From contig JAJOJF010000029.1 of the NCBI GenBank assembly GCA_021208885.1, positions 1 through 64,000 on the forward strand: a DNA stretch of 64,000 nucleotides, written 5' to 3'. Each line of letters opens with the position of its first letter. The first letter of the stretch is position 1. The position numbers were made by a program, and so were the translations under genes. This DNA comes from Burkholderiaceae bacterium (GTDB lineage Bacteria > Pseudomonadota > Gammaproteobacteria > Burkholderiales > Burkholderiaceae_B). Positions 15,889 to 24,098 of this stretch are shown piece after piece. Under the pieces are notes generated by a model that saw nothing but the letters and a program-made list of their open reading frames with translations, was not told where the DNA came from and did no database searches.

Positions 15889-16549
15889 GCTATTTGGGCG
15901 CACGAACGAGAAGCCCGCCACTGAGGATGACGATGCCTACGAGTTGGTGGGCACTTGTCGATGGGTGGTACTGGACACGGAAACCACGGGACTCAACATC
16001 CGCCATGATCGGATCATATCGATTGCAGCGGTAGCGCTTCACCTTGAGCCCGATCTGACCGATGCGCACATCCCACTAGCTGACACTTTTGAGGCGGTGA
16101 TTCATCAAGATCACCCCAAAGCTAAAAAAGACAACATCCTGATTCATCACATCGGTGTTGATGCACAGGGTCAAGGCCATCCCGAGCGAGATGTGCTGAG
16201 TTGGTTTGTGAACTGGGTTGGGGATTCGCCGATATTTGCGTATCACGCGCCATTTGACAAGGCGATGGTGACTCATGCGCTCAAACAATCGGGCTTGCCC
16301 GAGATGAACAATCCCTGGGTAGACGTGCAGCCTTTGGCCAATTGGGTTACGCGCCAGACCCATCCGATGGGGCTCGATGAATGCGTCACGCGTTTCAATC
16401 TTGAGAGCATTGCACGTCACTCGGCGGCGTCGGACACTTTCGTCACCGCCGAGTTGTTGATGAGGCTGTTGCCGCAGATCCGGCAAGCCGCGACTGACTT
16501 CAAGCAGTTGCAGCAACTTGCCTCACAGAACACCGTTCGGGTGGGCTAG
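15878..16549 (+). CDS. DnaQ-like 3'-5' exonuclease
   Basis: A DEDD-type exonuclease of about 223 residues. Exo I motif is VVLDTETTG near residues 30-38, Exo II lies around YHAPFDKAMV near 122-131, and Exo III is HSAASDTFVTAELL near 185-198, giving a DEDDh arrangement. It overlaps the end of the CBS/DUF294 gene by 11 bp, and the pair commonly travels with this symporter type. I choose the ATG at 15878 over an upstream TTG two codons earlier. Its substrate is unknown; proteins of this branch resemble PolC/epsilon-like proofreading domains but are free-standing. Confidence 0.88.
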   Translation: MFDKLFGRTNEKPATEDDDAYELVGTCRWVVLDTETTGLNIRHDRIISIAAVALHLEPDLTDAHIPLADTFEAVIHQDHPKAKKDNILIHHIGVDAQGQGHPERDVLSWFVNWVGDSPIFAYHAPFDKAMVTHALKQSGLPEMNNPWVDVQPLANWVTRQTHPMGLDECVTRFNLESIARHSAASDTFVTAELLMRLLPQIRQAATDFKQLQQLASQNTVRVG

Positions 16550-16676
16550 CAGACAGTCACTTGCAATCAGTTGACGGCGAAACTTGTTGTAAGACGAACC
16601 ACAAGGGCGTGATTTGCAACCCTATACTGGACACTGACAGGTTTACCCTATTGACCAGTTTTGTTGGCTGCAACTT

Positions 16677-18074
16677 GTGACTCAGACGCCTCATTCAAGT
16701 TCTGATGTGTCGCGCCGCAAACGTGACTTGCTGGCTGCTCTCTCGGGTGTGGCTGCTACGGTTTCGATTGCTGCCTTTGATGCCACCATCATCAGCACCA
16801 TCTTGCCTCGTGTTGCCCAAGCCTTGGACGGCATGGCACTGTACGCTTGGGTGGGTACTGGCTACTTTCTGGCGTGTTCGGTATCGATTCTGATCTTTGG
16901 ACGCTTGGGTGATTTGTATGGGCGCAAGCCGCTCATGCTCTTGTCACTGATCCTGGTGGCGCTTGGATCAGCGTTATCGGGTTTGTCTCAAACCATGGGG
17001 CAATTGATTGCGTTTCGAGTGTTGCAGGGCATCGGTGGCGGCATGATGATTGCGACTGCATTTGCTGCGCCTGTAGATTTGTTTCCTGACCCAAAAGAGC
17101 GTGTTCGCTGGATGGTGCTGTTGTCAGTCACATTTGCCATTGCCAGTGGTGTAGGGCCCGTACTAGGCGGTGCAGTCACACAAGCCTTGGGTTGGCGCGC
17201 AGCGTTTTTTCTGATTCCAGTCACAGCTGTCGCTGCCTTGATCCTGATCTGGCGATATTTCCCTCTGATGCGCCCGGTGCTGTCGAGCCCGATCAAGCTC
17301 GATTGGGCAGGATCTTTGCTGCTAGCTTGGGTTGTGGGTGCACCGCTGGTTGGGCTGGAGTTTCTGACCATGGGAAATGAGGTTGTGCCAACCTGGATTG
17401 CCCTGGCCGCCATCATGAGCGCTTTGCCAATTGTGGTGATGTTGATGCGGGTAGAAAAGCGTGCATCAACGCCCATGTTTCCATTGCGAGTTCTCGAAAC
17501 CACCCAGATGCGTTACCTGAACATGGCCGCACTTTTGTCGGGTGCGGTTATGTTCGTGCTGATTTACTACATTCCGCTGCAATTGCAGGATGTGTTTGGG
17601 TTTACTCCAACTTATGCGGGGTTTGTGATTGTGCCGCTTGTGGCTGGAATTCCAGTGGGCAGCATCATCAATGGCAGGTTGTTTCCTCGAGAGAGCAATC
17701 CGCAGCGTCTCATGGTGTTAGGTAGTGTGCTGCTGACGCTGGGCTGTATCGGATCGCTGACTTTTACGCCACAGAGCAGTCAAAGCTTCATGTTGGTGGT
17801 CATGGGGCTTTGCGGGCTCGGGCTGGGATTTCTGTTGCCCAATTTCACGCTCTTTAGTCAAATCATCGCCGATCGCGATGATGCAGGCATTGCCTCGGCA
17901 TTGGTGCAGACGACCCGGGCCTTGGGTAGCGCAGTTGGCACAGCAATTGTTGGCATGGTGATTGCTGAGTTGTCGATCAATCTGGGAGTGCGGATTGGCC
18001 TGGTAGCCACCGTTGCAGCCAGTATTACGATCGGATGGCTTGCCTCGCGCGTCAAGATGAACAGTTACACGTGA
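16677..18074 (+). CDS. MFS multidrug efflux transporter (DHA2/EmrB-like)
   Basis: A 465-residue major facilitator with 14 or so transmembrane helices. Motif A appears as GRLGDLYGRKPLM near residues 75-87, and motif C-like GVGPVLGGAVTQALGWRAAF near 159-178 indicates a drug:H+ antiporter. The N-terminal FDATIISTILPRVA segment is typical of the DHA2 group. The start is GTG at 16677; no strong ribosome site is visible, but the protein begins correctly before helix 1. It is followed 32 bp later by a polytopic membrane protein. There is no adjacent membrane-fusion protein, so it probably acts alone in the inner membrane. Confidence 0.88.
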   Translation: MTQTPHSSSDVSRRKRDLLAALSGVAATVSIAAFDATIISTILPRVAQALDGMALYAWVGTGYFLACSVSILIFGRLGDLYGRKPLMLLSLILVALGSALSGLSQTMGQLIAFRVLQGIGGGMMIATAFAAPVDLFPDPKERVRWMVLLSVTFAIASGVGPVLGGAVTQALGWRAAFFLIPVTAVAALILIWRYFPLMRPVLSSPIKLDWAGSLLLAWVVGAPLVGLEFLTMGNEVVPTWIALAAIMSALPIVVMLMRVEKRASTPMFPLRVLETTQMRYLNMAALLSGAVMFVLIYYIPLQLQDVFGFTPTYAGFVIVPLVAGIPVGSIINGRLFPRESNPQRLMVLGSVLLTLGCIGSLTFTPQSSQSFMLVVMGLCGLGLGFLLPNFTLFSQIIADRDDAGIASALVQTTRALGSAVGTAIVGMVIAELSINLGVRIGLVATVAASITIGWLASRVKMNSYT

Positions 18075-18106
18075 AATCTGCGGCAGCTCGGACGTACAAT
18101 CCGCCA

Positions 18107-19471
18107 ATGACTCCCGTTAGCTTTACAACTGCCGTGTCCCATGCAAACCTAAATTCAGGCCAAGACAAGCCGCTTGAACGCTTTTTCTGGTTGGCTGTTT
18201 TGGTGGGCTTGGGCCTATCTGTCTGGTATCAAATCAACCAGATTGTGGATGGTGATCAGCTGCAAATGATTCAGCGAGGTTATGCAGCCGCTTATCAGGG
18301 GCTTTGGCCAGTGACTGGCAACACGGCGAGCGTGGTCGGCAACGTGCCTGGGTTTGTCTCGACAGCCGTGGTGGCAGGCCCGTTAATGCTGTGGGATTCG
18401 CCCTATGCCCCGATTGTTCTGTTGGTGCTGTTGCGTCTTATTGGGTTTTTATTGATCGATGCCGTCGTGCGTGAAGCGGTTCCTGGCTCGATGGCTTTGC
18501 GCTTGTGGTTGGTGGTGTTGCTATGGCTGAACCCATGGGTGCAGTTTGACAGCCTTTTGTATAACCCGGCTTATTTGATTTTTTGTTTTGGGCTGCATTT
18601 TTACTCAGCCTGGCGCTTGCGGGCAGCGCCAAGTTTTTGGTGGAGTTTCTGGCATGTCGTGGCGATTGGACTGGCAGTCCAGATGCACTTTTCATGGCCG
18701 CTGCTAGCATTTGTCAGTGTTTATCTCTGGTGGCGGCAACTGGTGCGAGTTAACTGGTGGGGTGTTGTCGCTGCAGCATCGGTTGCTGTCATATCGCTGT
18801 TGCCTTATTTGCTTGCAGTGCTTTCAAACCCTGAGATAGCACGCCATTCTGACCCAGGCACCCAAGAGCGCTACATCGGCTGGGGTGCGGTGAACGTATA
18901 CCCGATTCTCAAATCCCTCATTTACTGGTTGCGCTATGGTGCATGGGCCTTCCCGAGCAAACTGGTTAATGACGCCGGGTTTGACTGGGCAACTGGATGG
19001 CAGTCGTTAGAGCTAGCGCTGGTCTGGATCTGGCGCATCGGCCAATATGTGCTGGCCGCGCTGACGATGATGGTGGCACTTGGGGCAAACATCGTTGCCT
19101 GGTTTGGGATACGCCATCATTGGCGGCGTCGTGATGGGTTGGTACAAGACGGTGTCACTTGGTTGTTGCTGTATTCGTTTGGTGCTTTCCTGGCGATGTT
19201 GGTCAGTTCGGGGCTTTCGCCAATTGTTTTTAATTATTGGCATCTGGCATTGATTCTGCCCGCAGCCCTGATGCCGGTGGTACTGTGGACCAATCAAACC
19301 TTTAGTCGTGAATCGACGGTTTTTGTAAAAGCGGTGTTGATCGTGGCAGCTGTTTTTGTAGCGACTAATCTGGTGGCGATCAATGACAGTCGTAAATTCT
19401 CATGGTCTGCTGATTACACCGAGCAAGTTAGACAGTATGTTGACACGCAGATCAGGCAGACTCCACGCTAG
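18107..19471 (+). CDS. Polytopic membrane protein, possibly glycosyltransferase-like
   Basis: A 454-residue integral membrane protein with about 10 hydrophobic helices. An extracytoplasmic loop after helix 1 contains NQIVDGDQLQMIQRGY, and WLNPWVQFDSLLYNPAYLIF lies near residue 145. The overall plan, with a first loop carrying acidic residues then many Trp-rich helices, resembles GT-C fold (PMT/ArnT-like) glycosyltransferases. I do not recognise a defined family, so this is only a suggestion. I start at ATG 18107; an upstream in-frame ATG would overlap the MFS gene. It lies between an MFS exporter and the two-component system. Confidence 0.75.
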   Translation: MTPVSFTTAVSHANLNSGQDKPLERFFWLAVLVGLGLSVWYQINQIVDGDQLQMIQRGYAAAYQGLWPVTGNTASVVGNVPGFVSTAVVAGPLMLWDSPYAPIVLLVLLRLIGFLLIDAVVREAVPGSMALRLWLVVLLWLNPWVQFDSLLYNPAYLIFCFGLHFYSAWRLRAAPSFWWSFWHVVAIGLAVQMHFSWPLLAFVSVYLWWRQLVRVNWWGVVAAASVAVISLLPYLLAVLSNPEIARHSDPGTQERYIGWGAVNVYPILKSLIYWLRYGAWAFPSKLVNDAGFDWATGWQSLELALVWIWRIGQYVLAALTMMVALGANIVAWFGIRHHWRRRDGLVQDGVTWLLLYSFGAFLAMLVSSGLSPIVFNYWHLALILPAALMPVVLWTNQTFSRESTVFVKAVLIVAAVFVATNLVAINDSRKFSWSADYTEQVRQYVDTQIRQTPR

Positions 19472-19483
19472 AACGAGTAGGTA

Positions 19484-19510
19484 TTTCAATCTGTTTCAAA
19501 ACCGTTTCAA
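19484..19510 (+). promoter_or_regulatory. Three tandem TTTCAA repeats upstream of the response regulator
   Basis: TTTCAA occurs at 19484, 19494 and 19505, i.e. at 10- and 11-bp steps on one DNA face, 40-66 bp before the chosen start of the response regulator. OmpR-family regulators bind such direct repeats (compare the Cpx and Pho boxes). A related set lies at 22287-22322. This suggests autoregulation. Confidence 0.55.
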
Positions 19511-19549
19511 ATGCTTGCCACGTCGGCCCGTAAAGACGACACTTGCAAC

Positions 19550-20248
19550 ATGAACCAGCGTAAAAAACTGCTCGTCGTCGACGATGACCCCGAGTTGCGT
19601 CAACTCTTGTCTGGCTATTTGAATAAGCACGGCTACGACACCCTGTTGGCGCCTGATGCCAATAATCTAGAGAGTCTGATTGCACGCTTTGCACCCGATT
19701 TGGTGGTGCTCGATCGCATGATGCCCGGACGTGACGGCATGGCTGCTTGTCGGGATTTGCGTGCGGCTGGCGAAGATGTGCCAGTCTTGTTGCTCACGGC
19801 CAAGGATGAGCCCGTTGATCGAATCATGGGGCTTGAGTCAGGTGCCGATGACTATCTGGGCAAACCGTTTGATCCACGCGAGCTGCTCGCGCGCATTGAA
19901 GCAGTGCTCAGACGCAAAGCTGGACCCTCGGCATTGAAACCGAATTCGCCTATTCGGTTCGGTCCATTTCAGTTTGATCCGATCACTCGACAGTTAAGTC
20001 GTGGCGAGGAAGTCATTCGTTTGACCGGTGGCGAGATCAACTTGCTAGAGGCGCTGATCAAGCATGCCGGCAAACCTTTGTCGCGTGAGCGTCTATTGGC
20101 ATTGGCGCGTGACGACGATAGTGGCGAGCGCAATGACCGTGCGATAGACATCGCGATTTTGCGGTTGCGGCGGGCGATTGAAGATAACCCCAAATCACCG
20201 CGCTGGATTCAGACGGTGTGGGGGATCGGCTACCGGTTCGTACCATGA
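19550..20248 (+). CDS. OmpR-family response regulator
   Basis: A 232-residue response regulator with an N-terminal receiver domain (acidic pocket in LLVVDDDPELR near residues 7-17, phospho-acceptor Asp in DLVVLDRMMPGRDG near 53, LLTAKDE near 83-89, and KPFDP near 106) and a C-terminal OmpR/PhoB winged helix (from about 140; LTGGEINLLEALIKHAGKPL, then IDIAILRLRRAIED). The ATG at 19550 is preferred because the earlier in-frame ATG lies within the tandem repeat box. Its stop overlaps the kinase start by four bases. It probably controls envelope functions, given the nearby Spy-like gene. It resembles RisA/OmpR-type regulators of Burkholderiales. Confidence 0.92.
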   Translation: MNQRKKLLVVDDDPELRQLLSGYLNKHGYDTLLAPDANNLESLIARFAPDLVVLDRMMPGRDGMAACRDLRAAGEDVPVLLLTAKDEPVDRIMGLESGADDYLGKPFDPRELLARIEAVLRRKAGPSALKPNSPIRFGPFQFDPITRQLSRGEEVIRLTGGEINLLEALIKHAGKPLSRERLLALARDDDSGERNDRAIDIAILRLRRAIEDNPKSPRWIQTVWGIGYRFVP

Positions 20249-21606
20249 AATGGCTGCGCTGGCGCCTACTGGCCTCTCTTCGATCACGGCTTGTTCTTTT
20301 GGTGTTGGCTACATTGTTGGTGGCACAGGCCTTAACCGTTTATGTCATGGTGACCTATCAGCGTGACGAGTTGCAGACAACAGCAGCCAACCTGTTGGTC
20401 ACCAGCATTACCACCCTAAAGTCAGCAATTTCCATGATTCGGCCTGAACGACAGGCAATGTTTGTTCACCACACCTCACAAGGTCAGTGGCGATTGATGG
20501 ATGAGCCACCGCCGCGTAGCGCCAGATTTCAATCAGCGGCAGGGCTTGAGGCAGGGGATCCGGATAGTGAGTCTATCCGACGAAGCCTAAGGATGTTGTC
20601 ACGCGAGGTTAACCAGGCGCTTGGCTCAACGGCGCGAGTCGCAGTTTCTGCGGGCGTTCAGCCTTATCTCTACGTATCTTTGGGTCAAGCTCCCGGTCAG
20701 GCACCCTGGCTGCGTATACCGTTAGATCGTATCGATCCTCCCGTTCGAGTACCGTTTTTAATGTGGTGGTTGCTGGCGCTCTTTATTCTGGCAATGATCG
20801 CTTTGTGGTTCTCTTGGCATATCACCCGTCCCATTACACGCTTGGTCAAGGCCACTGATATGTTGGCCAAGGGAAGGCCTGAACCTGTCGTGCCATCTGG
20901 GCCCACAGAGACGCGTCTCTTGGGTGAACATTTCAACGCCATGCTTGAATCCTTAGCACAGACCCAACAAACCCAACAAACGCTGCTCGCTGGTTTGCCG
21001 CATGACTTGAAAGGCCCCATGGCACGAATGGCACTGCGCATTGAAATGACAGATGACCAGAACTTAAAAGATGGTCTGACGCGGGACCTGGCTGATATGC
21101 GCCAGATGACAGAACAGTTACTGGATTTCTTGCGCGGTCAAGATATCAGTCGCTTGAACCTGGCACCAATGAGACTAGACGTTTGGGTTGAGCAACAAGT
21201 CTCTGAACGAATCATGCTTGGTCAGGATGTTCAGTTGCATGGCGAATTGCGAGCCATTGAAATCGATGCCGACCAAGCGGCTTTGACCAGACTTCTGAGT
21301 AACTTGATAGACAATGCACTCACACATGGTAAGCCGCCGGTTGAAGTCCGGCTTGTCAAAGTCCCAGGATTTGTGAGTCTCTCTGTGTCGGACCATGGCG
21401 GTGGCATCGAGCCCCAGCAGTATGAGCGGGCCTTCAGGCCATTTGAACGGATAGATACCGCACGCACCAGAAGCGGCAACGTTGGTCTGGGCTTAAGTCT
21501 GGTCAAGGGCATCGCGATTGCTCATGGTGGTTCGGTGAGCCTCTCATCGCATGCATCGGGTGGCTTGACTGTGCAGGTAAAGTTGCCATTGGCTGCGGGG
21601 AACTAG
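20245..21606 (+). CDS. Sensor histidine kinase (EnvZ/CpxA-like)
   Basis: A 453-residue inner-membrane sensor kinase. TM1 is at about residues 10-32, then a periplasmic sensor domain of roughly 130 residues, TM2 at about 167-187 (MWWLLALFILAMIALWFSW), a HAMP linker, and the H-box GLPHDLKGPMARM near 250-262 with the phosphorylated His. The ATPase domain shows the N box SNLIDNALTHG near 352, DHGGGI near 383 and GNVGLGLSLVKG near 410. The ATG at 20245 overlaps the regulator stop (ATGA), confirming a coupled pair. The signal is unknown; the downstream Spy/CpxP-like protein hints at envelope stress. Confidence 0.92.
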   Translation: MKWLRWRLLASLRSRLVLLVLATLLVAQALTVYVMVTYQRDELQTTAANLLVTSITTLKSAISMIRPERQAMFVHHTSQGQWRLMDEPPPRSARFQSAAGLEAGDPDSESIRRSLRMLSREVNQALGSTARVAVSAGVQPYLYVSLGQAPGQAPWLRIPLDRIDPPVRVPFLMWWLLALFILAMIALWFSWHITRPITRLVKATDMLAKGRPEPVVPSGPTETRLLGEHFNAMLESLAQTQQTQQTLLAGLPHDLKGPMARMALRIEMTDDQNLKDGLTRDLADMRQMTEQLLDFLRGQDISRLNLAPMRLDVWVEQQVSERIMLGQDVQLHGELRAIEIDADQAALTRLLSNLIDNALTHGKPPVEVRLVKVPGFVSLSVSDHGGGIEPQQYERAFRPFERIDTARTRSGNVGLGLSLVKGIAIAHGGSVSLSSHASGGLTVQVKLPLAAGN

Positions 21607-21645
21607 ATATTTATTCTTGGCGTACCGCGATCGTTCAACGCTAAA

Positions 21646-21675
21646 GCACATAGGCACCTCGCGGTGCCTATGTGC
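21646..21675. terminator. Perfect hairpin between convergent genes, likely bidirectional terminator
   Basis: GCACATAGGCACC and GGTGCCTATGTGC form a perfect 13-bp stem with a TCGC loop. It lies between the stop codons of the histidine kinase (plus) and the Spy-like gene (minus). T-runs are short (CTTTA on the minus strand), so termination may be stronger leftwards. Confidence 0.75.
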
Positions 21676-21718
21676 TGGTAGGTACGGATCTGATTTAGAT
21701 CGTTTGCGAGTGATGTAA

Positions 21719-22228
21719 TCAGCTGCGCTTGGATTCTTCACCTTTTGTTTTGGACTGCATGTAGTCTTGAACGACTGACTTCTGCTCATCCGAGAGCGTA
21801 TCCCAGAAGCCAAGCCATTGCTGTTGAATGCTCTGGCGTGCCTGCTGCATCTTGGCCATGCGTTCGTCTTGCTCTTTGAACATTTCTCGTGGATCAAACT
21901 TGGCTGACTCGCTAGCCTCCTGCCTCTGTTGGCGTGCCTCGCGCATGGACTCGCGCATGCTGTCACGCATGGCTTTGCTGGCAACTTGCGCATCAAAAAG
22001 TGCCACTTTTTGTGTTTCGTTCAAGTTCAGCTGTTCAATCACGGCACTAGGCAGTTGCATCATGCCACCGCGTTGTTTCTGGCTATGTTCCATGCGGGCT
22101 GACTTGTCGTCGCAGCCACCTTTGCCCATTTTGTTGCCGTGACTGCCGCCATAAGCAAATGCCGCTCCGGAAATCAGAGCCAGAGACAATCCAGCGATGA
22201 TGGGGCGTGCAAATTTACGGTCTTTCAT
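21719..22228 (-). CDS. Spy/CpxP-like periplasmic protein (LTXXQ motif)
   Basis: A 169-residue exported protein. Residues 1-25 form a signal peptide (MKDRKFARPIIAGLSLALIS ending AFA). The mature part is helical, rich in Met, Gln, Arg and Glu, with LNLNETQ near residue 68 and LSDEQ near 147 corresponding to the two LTXXQ motifs of CpxP/Spy. Such proteins are periplasmic chaperones or stress sensors controlled by Cpx-type systems. A Gly/His/Met-rich stretch after the signal peptide (GGSHGNKMGKGG) may bind metal. It is convergent with the two-component genes and probably within their regulon. Confidence 0.85.
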   Translation of the reverse strand: MKDRKFARPIIAGLSLALISGAAFAYGGSHGNKMGKGGCDDKSARMEHSQKQRGGMMQLPSAVIEQLNLNETQKVALFDAQVASKAMRDSMRESMREARQQRQEASESAKFDPREMFKEQDERMAKMQQARQSIQQQWLGFWDTLSDEQKSVVQDYMQSKTKGEESKRS

Positions 22229-22286
22229 GTCATTTCTCCTTGGTCAGTTGACAATTGCATTGTCTGATCTGAACGATTACGAAGTT

Positions 22287-22322
22287 GTTTCGTTCCTAAA
22301 TCAGTTGTTTCAAGTGGTTTCA
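22287..22322. promoter_or_regulatory. GTTTCR direct repeats between the Spy-like gene and the Ca/Na exchanger
   Basis: GTTTCG at 22287 and GTTTCA at 22307 and 22317 are spaced 20 and 10 bp apart. They match the repeats upstream of the response regulator (19484-19510). They lie 60-95 bp upstream of the Spy-like gene (reverse orientation) and 72-107 bp upstream of the exchanger. A shared regulator is inferred. Confidence 0.5.
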
Positions 22323-22393
22323 CGATATGGAGCAGGGCAGTATCTGCTCGGGTTATATTTCAGAAAAATCAATGTCTTAAGGCGTTTTCAACC

Positions 22394-23485
22394 GTGTTGT
22401 CCGCGATCTTCTTTTTTGTGGCTGGTCTGGCCTTGTTAGTAGTGGGTGCCAACGCATTGGTCAGTGGCGCGAGCAAATTGGCGTTGTCGTTTGGATTGTC
22501 GCCACTGGTCGTTGGTTTAACGATTGTGGCGTTTGGCACTAGCGCTCCTGAAATGGCTGTTTCAACCGGTGCCGTACTCTCCGGCCAGAGCGATGTGGCG
22601 GTCGGCAACGTGGTGGGCAGCAATATCTTTAACGTCTTGGTCATCCTGGGTCTGAGCGCGTTGATTGTGCCCTTGTCTGTCCATGTACAAGTCATTCGCC
22701 AGGAAATGCCCATCATGATTGGCGCGGCGATGCTCTTCATGGCGTTTAGCCTGGATGGACAAATTTCGTTTCTGGAAGGTGCAACGCTGCTAGGTTTACT
22801 GTTTGTTTACACCGCCTTTCTGGTTATCCAGGCTCGCCGTTCCCCGGCGGGCGAGGCGACCGACTATGAGGCAGAGATCAAAGAGGCCAAACCCGGTGGT
22901 TGGCTCTCCAAGTGGTATGTCCAGATGTGGTTTGTGGTTGCCGGGCTGATCATGCTGGTGCAGGGCGCTGATTGGCTAGTTGAGTCGGCCATCATTTTTG
23001 CCCGTGCACTGGGCATGAGTGAACTGGTCATTGGTTTGACAATAGTAGCGGCTGGCACATCGCTGCCAGAAGTGGCGGCTTCTCTCACAGCCGCCTTTAA
23101 AGGCGAGCGAGATATGGCTGTTGGCAACGTTGTTGGCAGCAACGTGTTCAACATCCTGGGTTGTGTTGGATTGGGTGGTATAGCTGCAGGCGTTGCCGGC
23201 CTCCCGATCGCACCATCTGTGCTGAACTTTGATTTGTGGGTGATGCTTGCCGCATTTGTGGCATGTTTGCCAGTCTTTATTTCTGGGCGTGAAATCGCAC
23301 GCTGGGAGGGCGGTTTATTCGTCGGCTATTATGTGGCATACGTCGCGTATCTGGTTCTGCAAGCGCAAGAGCACGATGCGCTGCCAGCGTTCTCTACTGT
23401 CATGCTGAGCTTTGTGCTGCCAATTACCATCATCACGTTGGTGGTGGTTAGTATCCGGCAGACAAAGCCAAAGCCCCAGGGCTAG
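22394..23485 (+). CDS. Calcium/sodium antiporter (CaCA family, YrbG-like)
   Basis: A 363-residue cation exchanger with about 10 transmembrane helices in two inverted halves. Each half has an alpha-repeat: VAFGTSAPEMAVS ... AVGNVVGSNIFN near residues 48-82 and VAAGTSLPEVAASLTAA ... AVGNVVGSNVFN near 216-253. The acidic residues in these repeats bind Ca2+/Na+. The start is GTG at 22394. It is convergent with the ThDP decarboxylase genes and divergent from the Spy-like gene. Role: calcium efflux across the inner membrane. Confidence 0.92.
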   Translation: MLSAIFFFVAGLALLVVGANALVSGASKLALSFGLSPLVVGLTIVAFGTSAPEMAVSTGAVLSGQSDVAVGNVVGSNIFNVLVILGLSALIVPLSVHVQVIRQEMPIMIGAAMLFMAFSLDGQISFLEGATLLGLLFVYTAFLVIQARRSPAGEATDYEAEIKEAKPGGWLSKWYVQMWFVVAGLIMLVQGADWLVESAIIFARALGMSELVIGLTIVAAGTSLPEVAASLTAAFKGERDMAVGNVVGSNVFNILGCVGLGGIAAGVAGLPIAPSVLNFDLWVMLAAFVACLPVFISGREIARWEGGLFVGYYVAYVAYLVLQAQEHDALPAFSTVMLSFVLPITIITLVVVSIRQTKPKPQG

Positions 23486-23501
23486 CGGCAGCAAACCATA
23501 C

Positions 23502-24095
23502 TCAGATTGGCTCAAGCCCAAGGACAGCTCGGAATCGGTTTTTGATGTGCACGCCATCTCGAATTGGCAGCGCGCGTGGCACCTCGTCTGCTTTAACCAG
23601 CACTTGAAACAGGCTGGTTTGTTTTGGGGTGTTGATGCAGCTGCTGATCTCAGTTAGCTTGTTCAGATCCGATACCAAGTGGCTGTTGGCAATCGAACAG
23701 GCTTTTGCTACTGCTACAAGATCCGTGCCAAGGCTGGTGTGGCTATGCTGCATGCCGGTCTCACCGAAGTGTCCGTTGTCTAGCACCACGATGGTCAGGT
23801 TGTTTGGCAATTGTGCGCCGATAGTGGCCAACGTGCCTAAGCCCATCAGCTGCTCGCCGTCGCCAGTCAATACAACAACGGATCTTTTTGGTTGTGCAAG
23901 CGCCAGCCCCAGTCCGATACCTGCGGCACCACCCATCGCACCCCAGAGGTAAAAGTTCTGTGGTCGATCACCGGCAGCGAATAAATCATAGGTTGAAGAG
24001 CCGAGTCCGGCGACAAACAAGGCATCAGGGCAGGCTTTTACGAGTTCGGCCACAAATTCACGACGATTAATGCTAGCGTTAGTTGTTTTGCTCAT
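23502..24095 (-). CDS. ThDP-dependent decarboxylase, beta-type subunit (sulfopyruvate/phosphonopyruvate decarboxylase-like)
   Basis: A 197-residue protein equal to the C-terminal ThDP-binding half of 2-oxo acid decarboxylases. The ThDP/Mg motif is GDGEQLMGLGTLATIG ... VVLDNGHFGETG (about residues 78-115). Its partner alpha-type subunit is encoded 3 bp upstream, so this is a split enzyme of the ComDE type, which decarboxylates sulfopyruvate in coenzyme M synthesis and in cysteate or sulfolactate degradation. Phosphonopyruvate decarboxylase-like proteins are equally close by eye, so the substrate is open. An MFS transporter upstream in the same operon may bring in the substrate or a precursor. 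Confidence 0.8.
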   Translation of the reverse strand: MSKTTNASINRREFVAELVKACPDALFVAGLGSSTYDLFAAGDRPQNFYLWGAMGGAAGIGLGLALAQPKRSVVVLTGDGEQLMGLGTLATIGAQLPNNLTIVVLDNGHFGETGMQHSHTSLGTDLVAVAKACSIANSHLVSDLNKLTEISSCINTPKQTSLFQVLVKADEVPRALPIRDGVHIKNRFRAVLGLEPI

Positions 24096-24098
24096 GAC

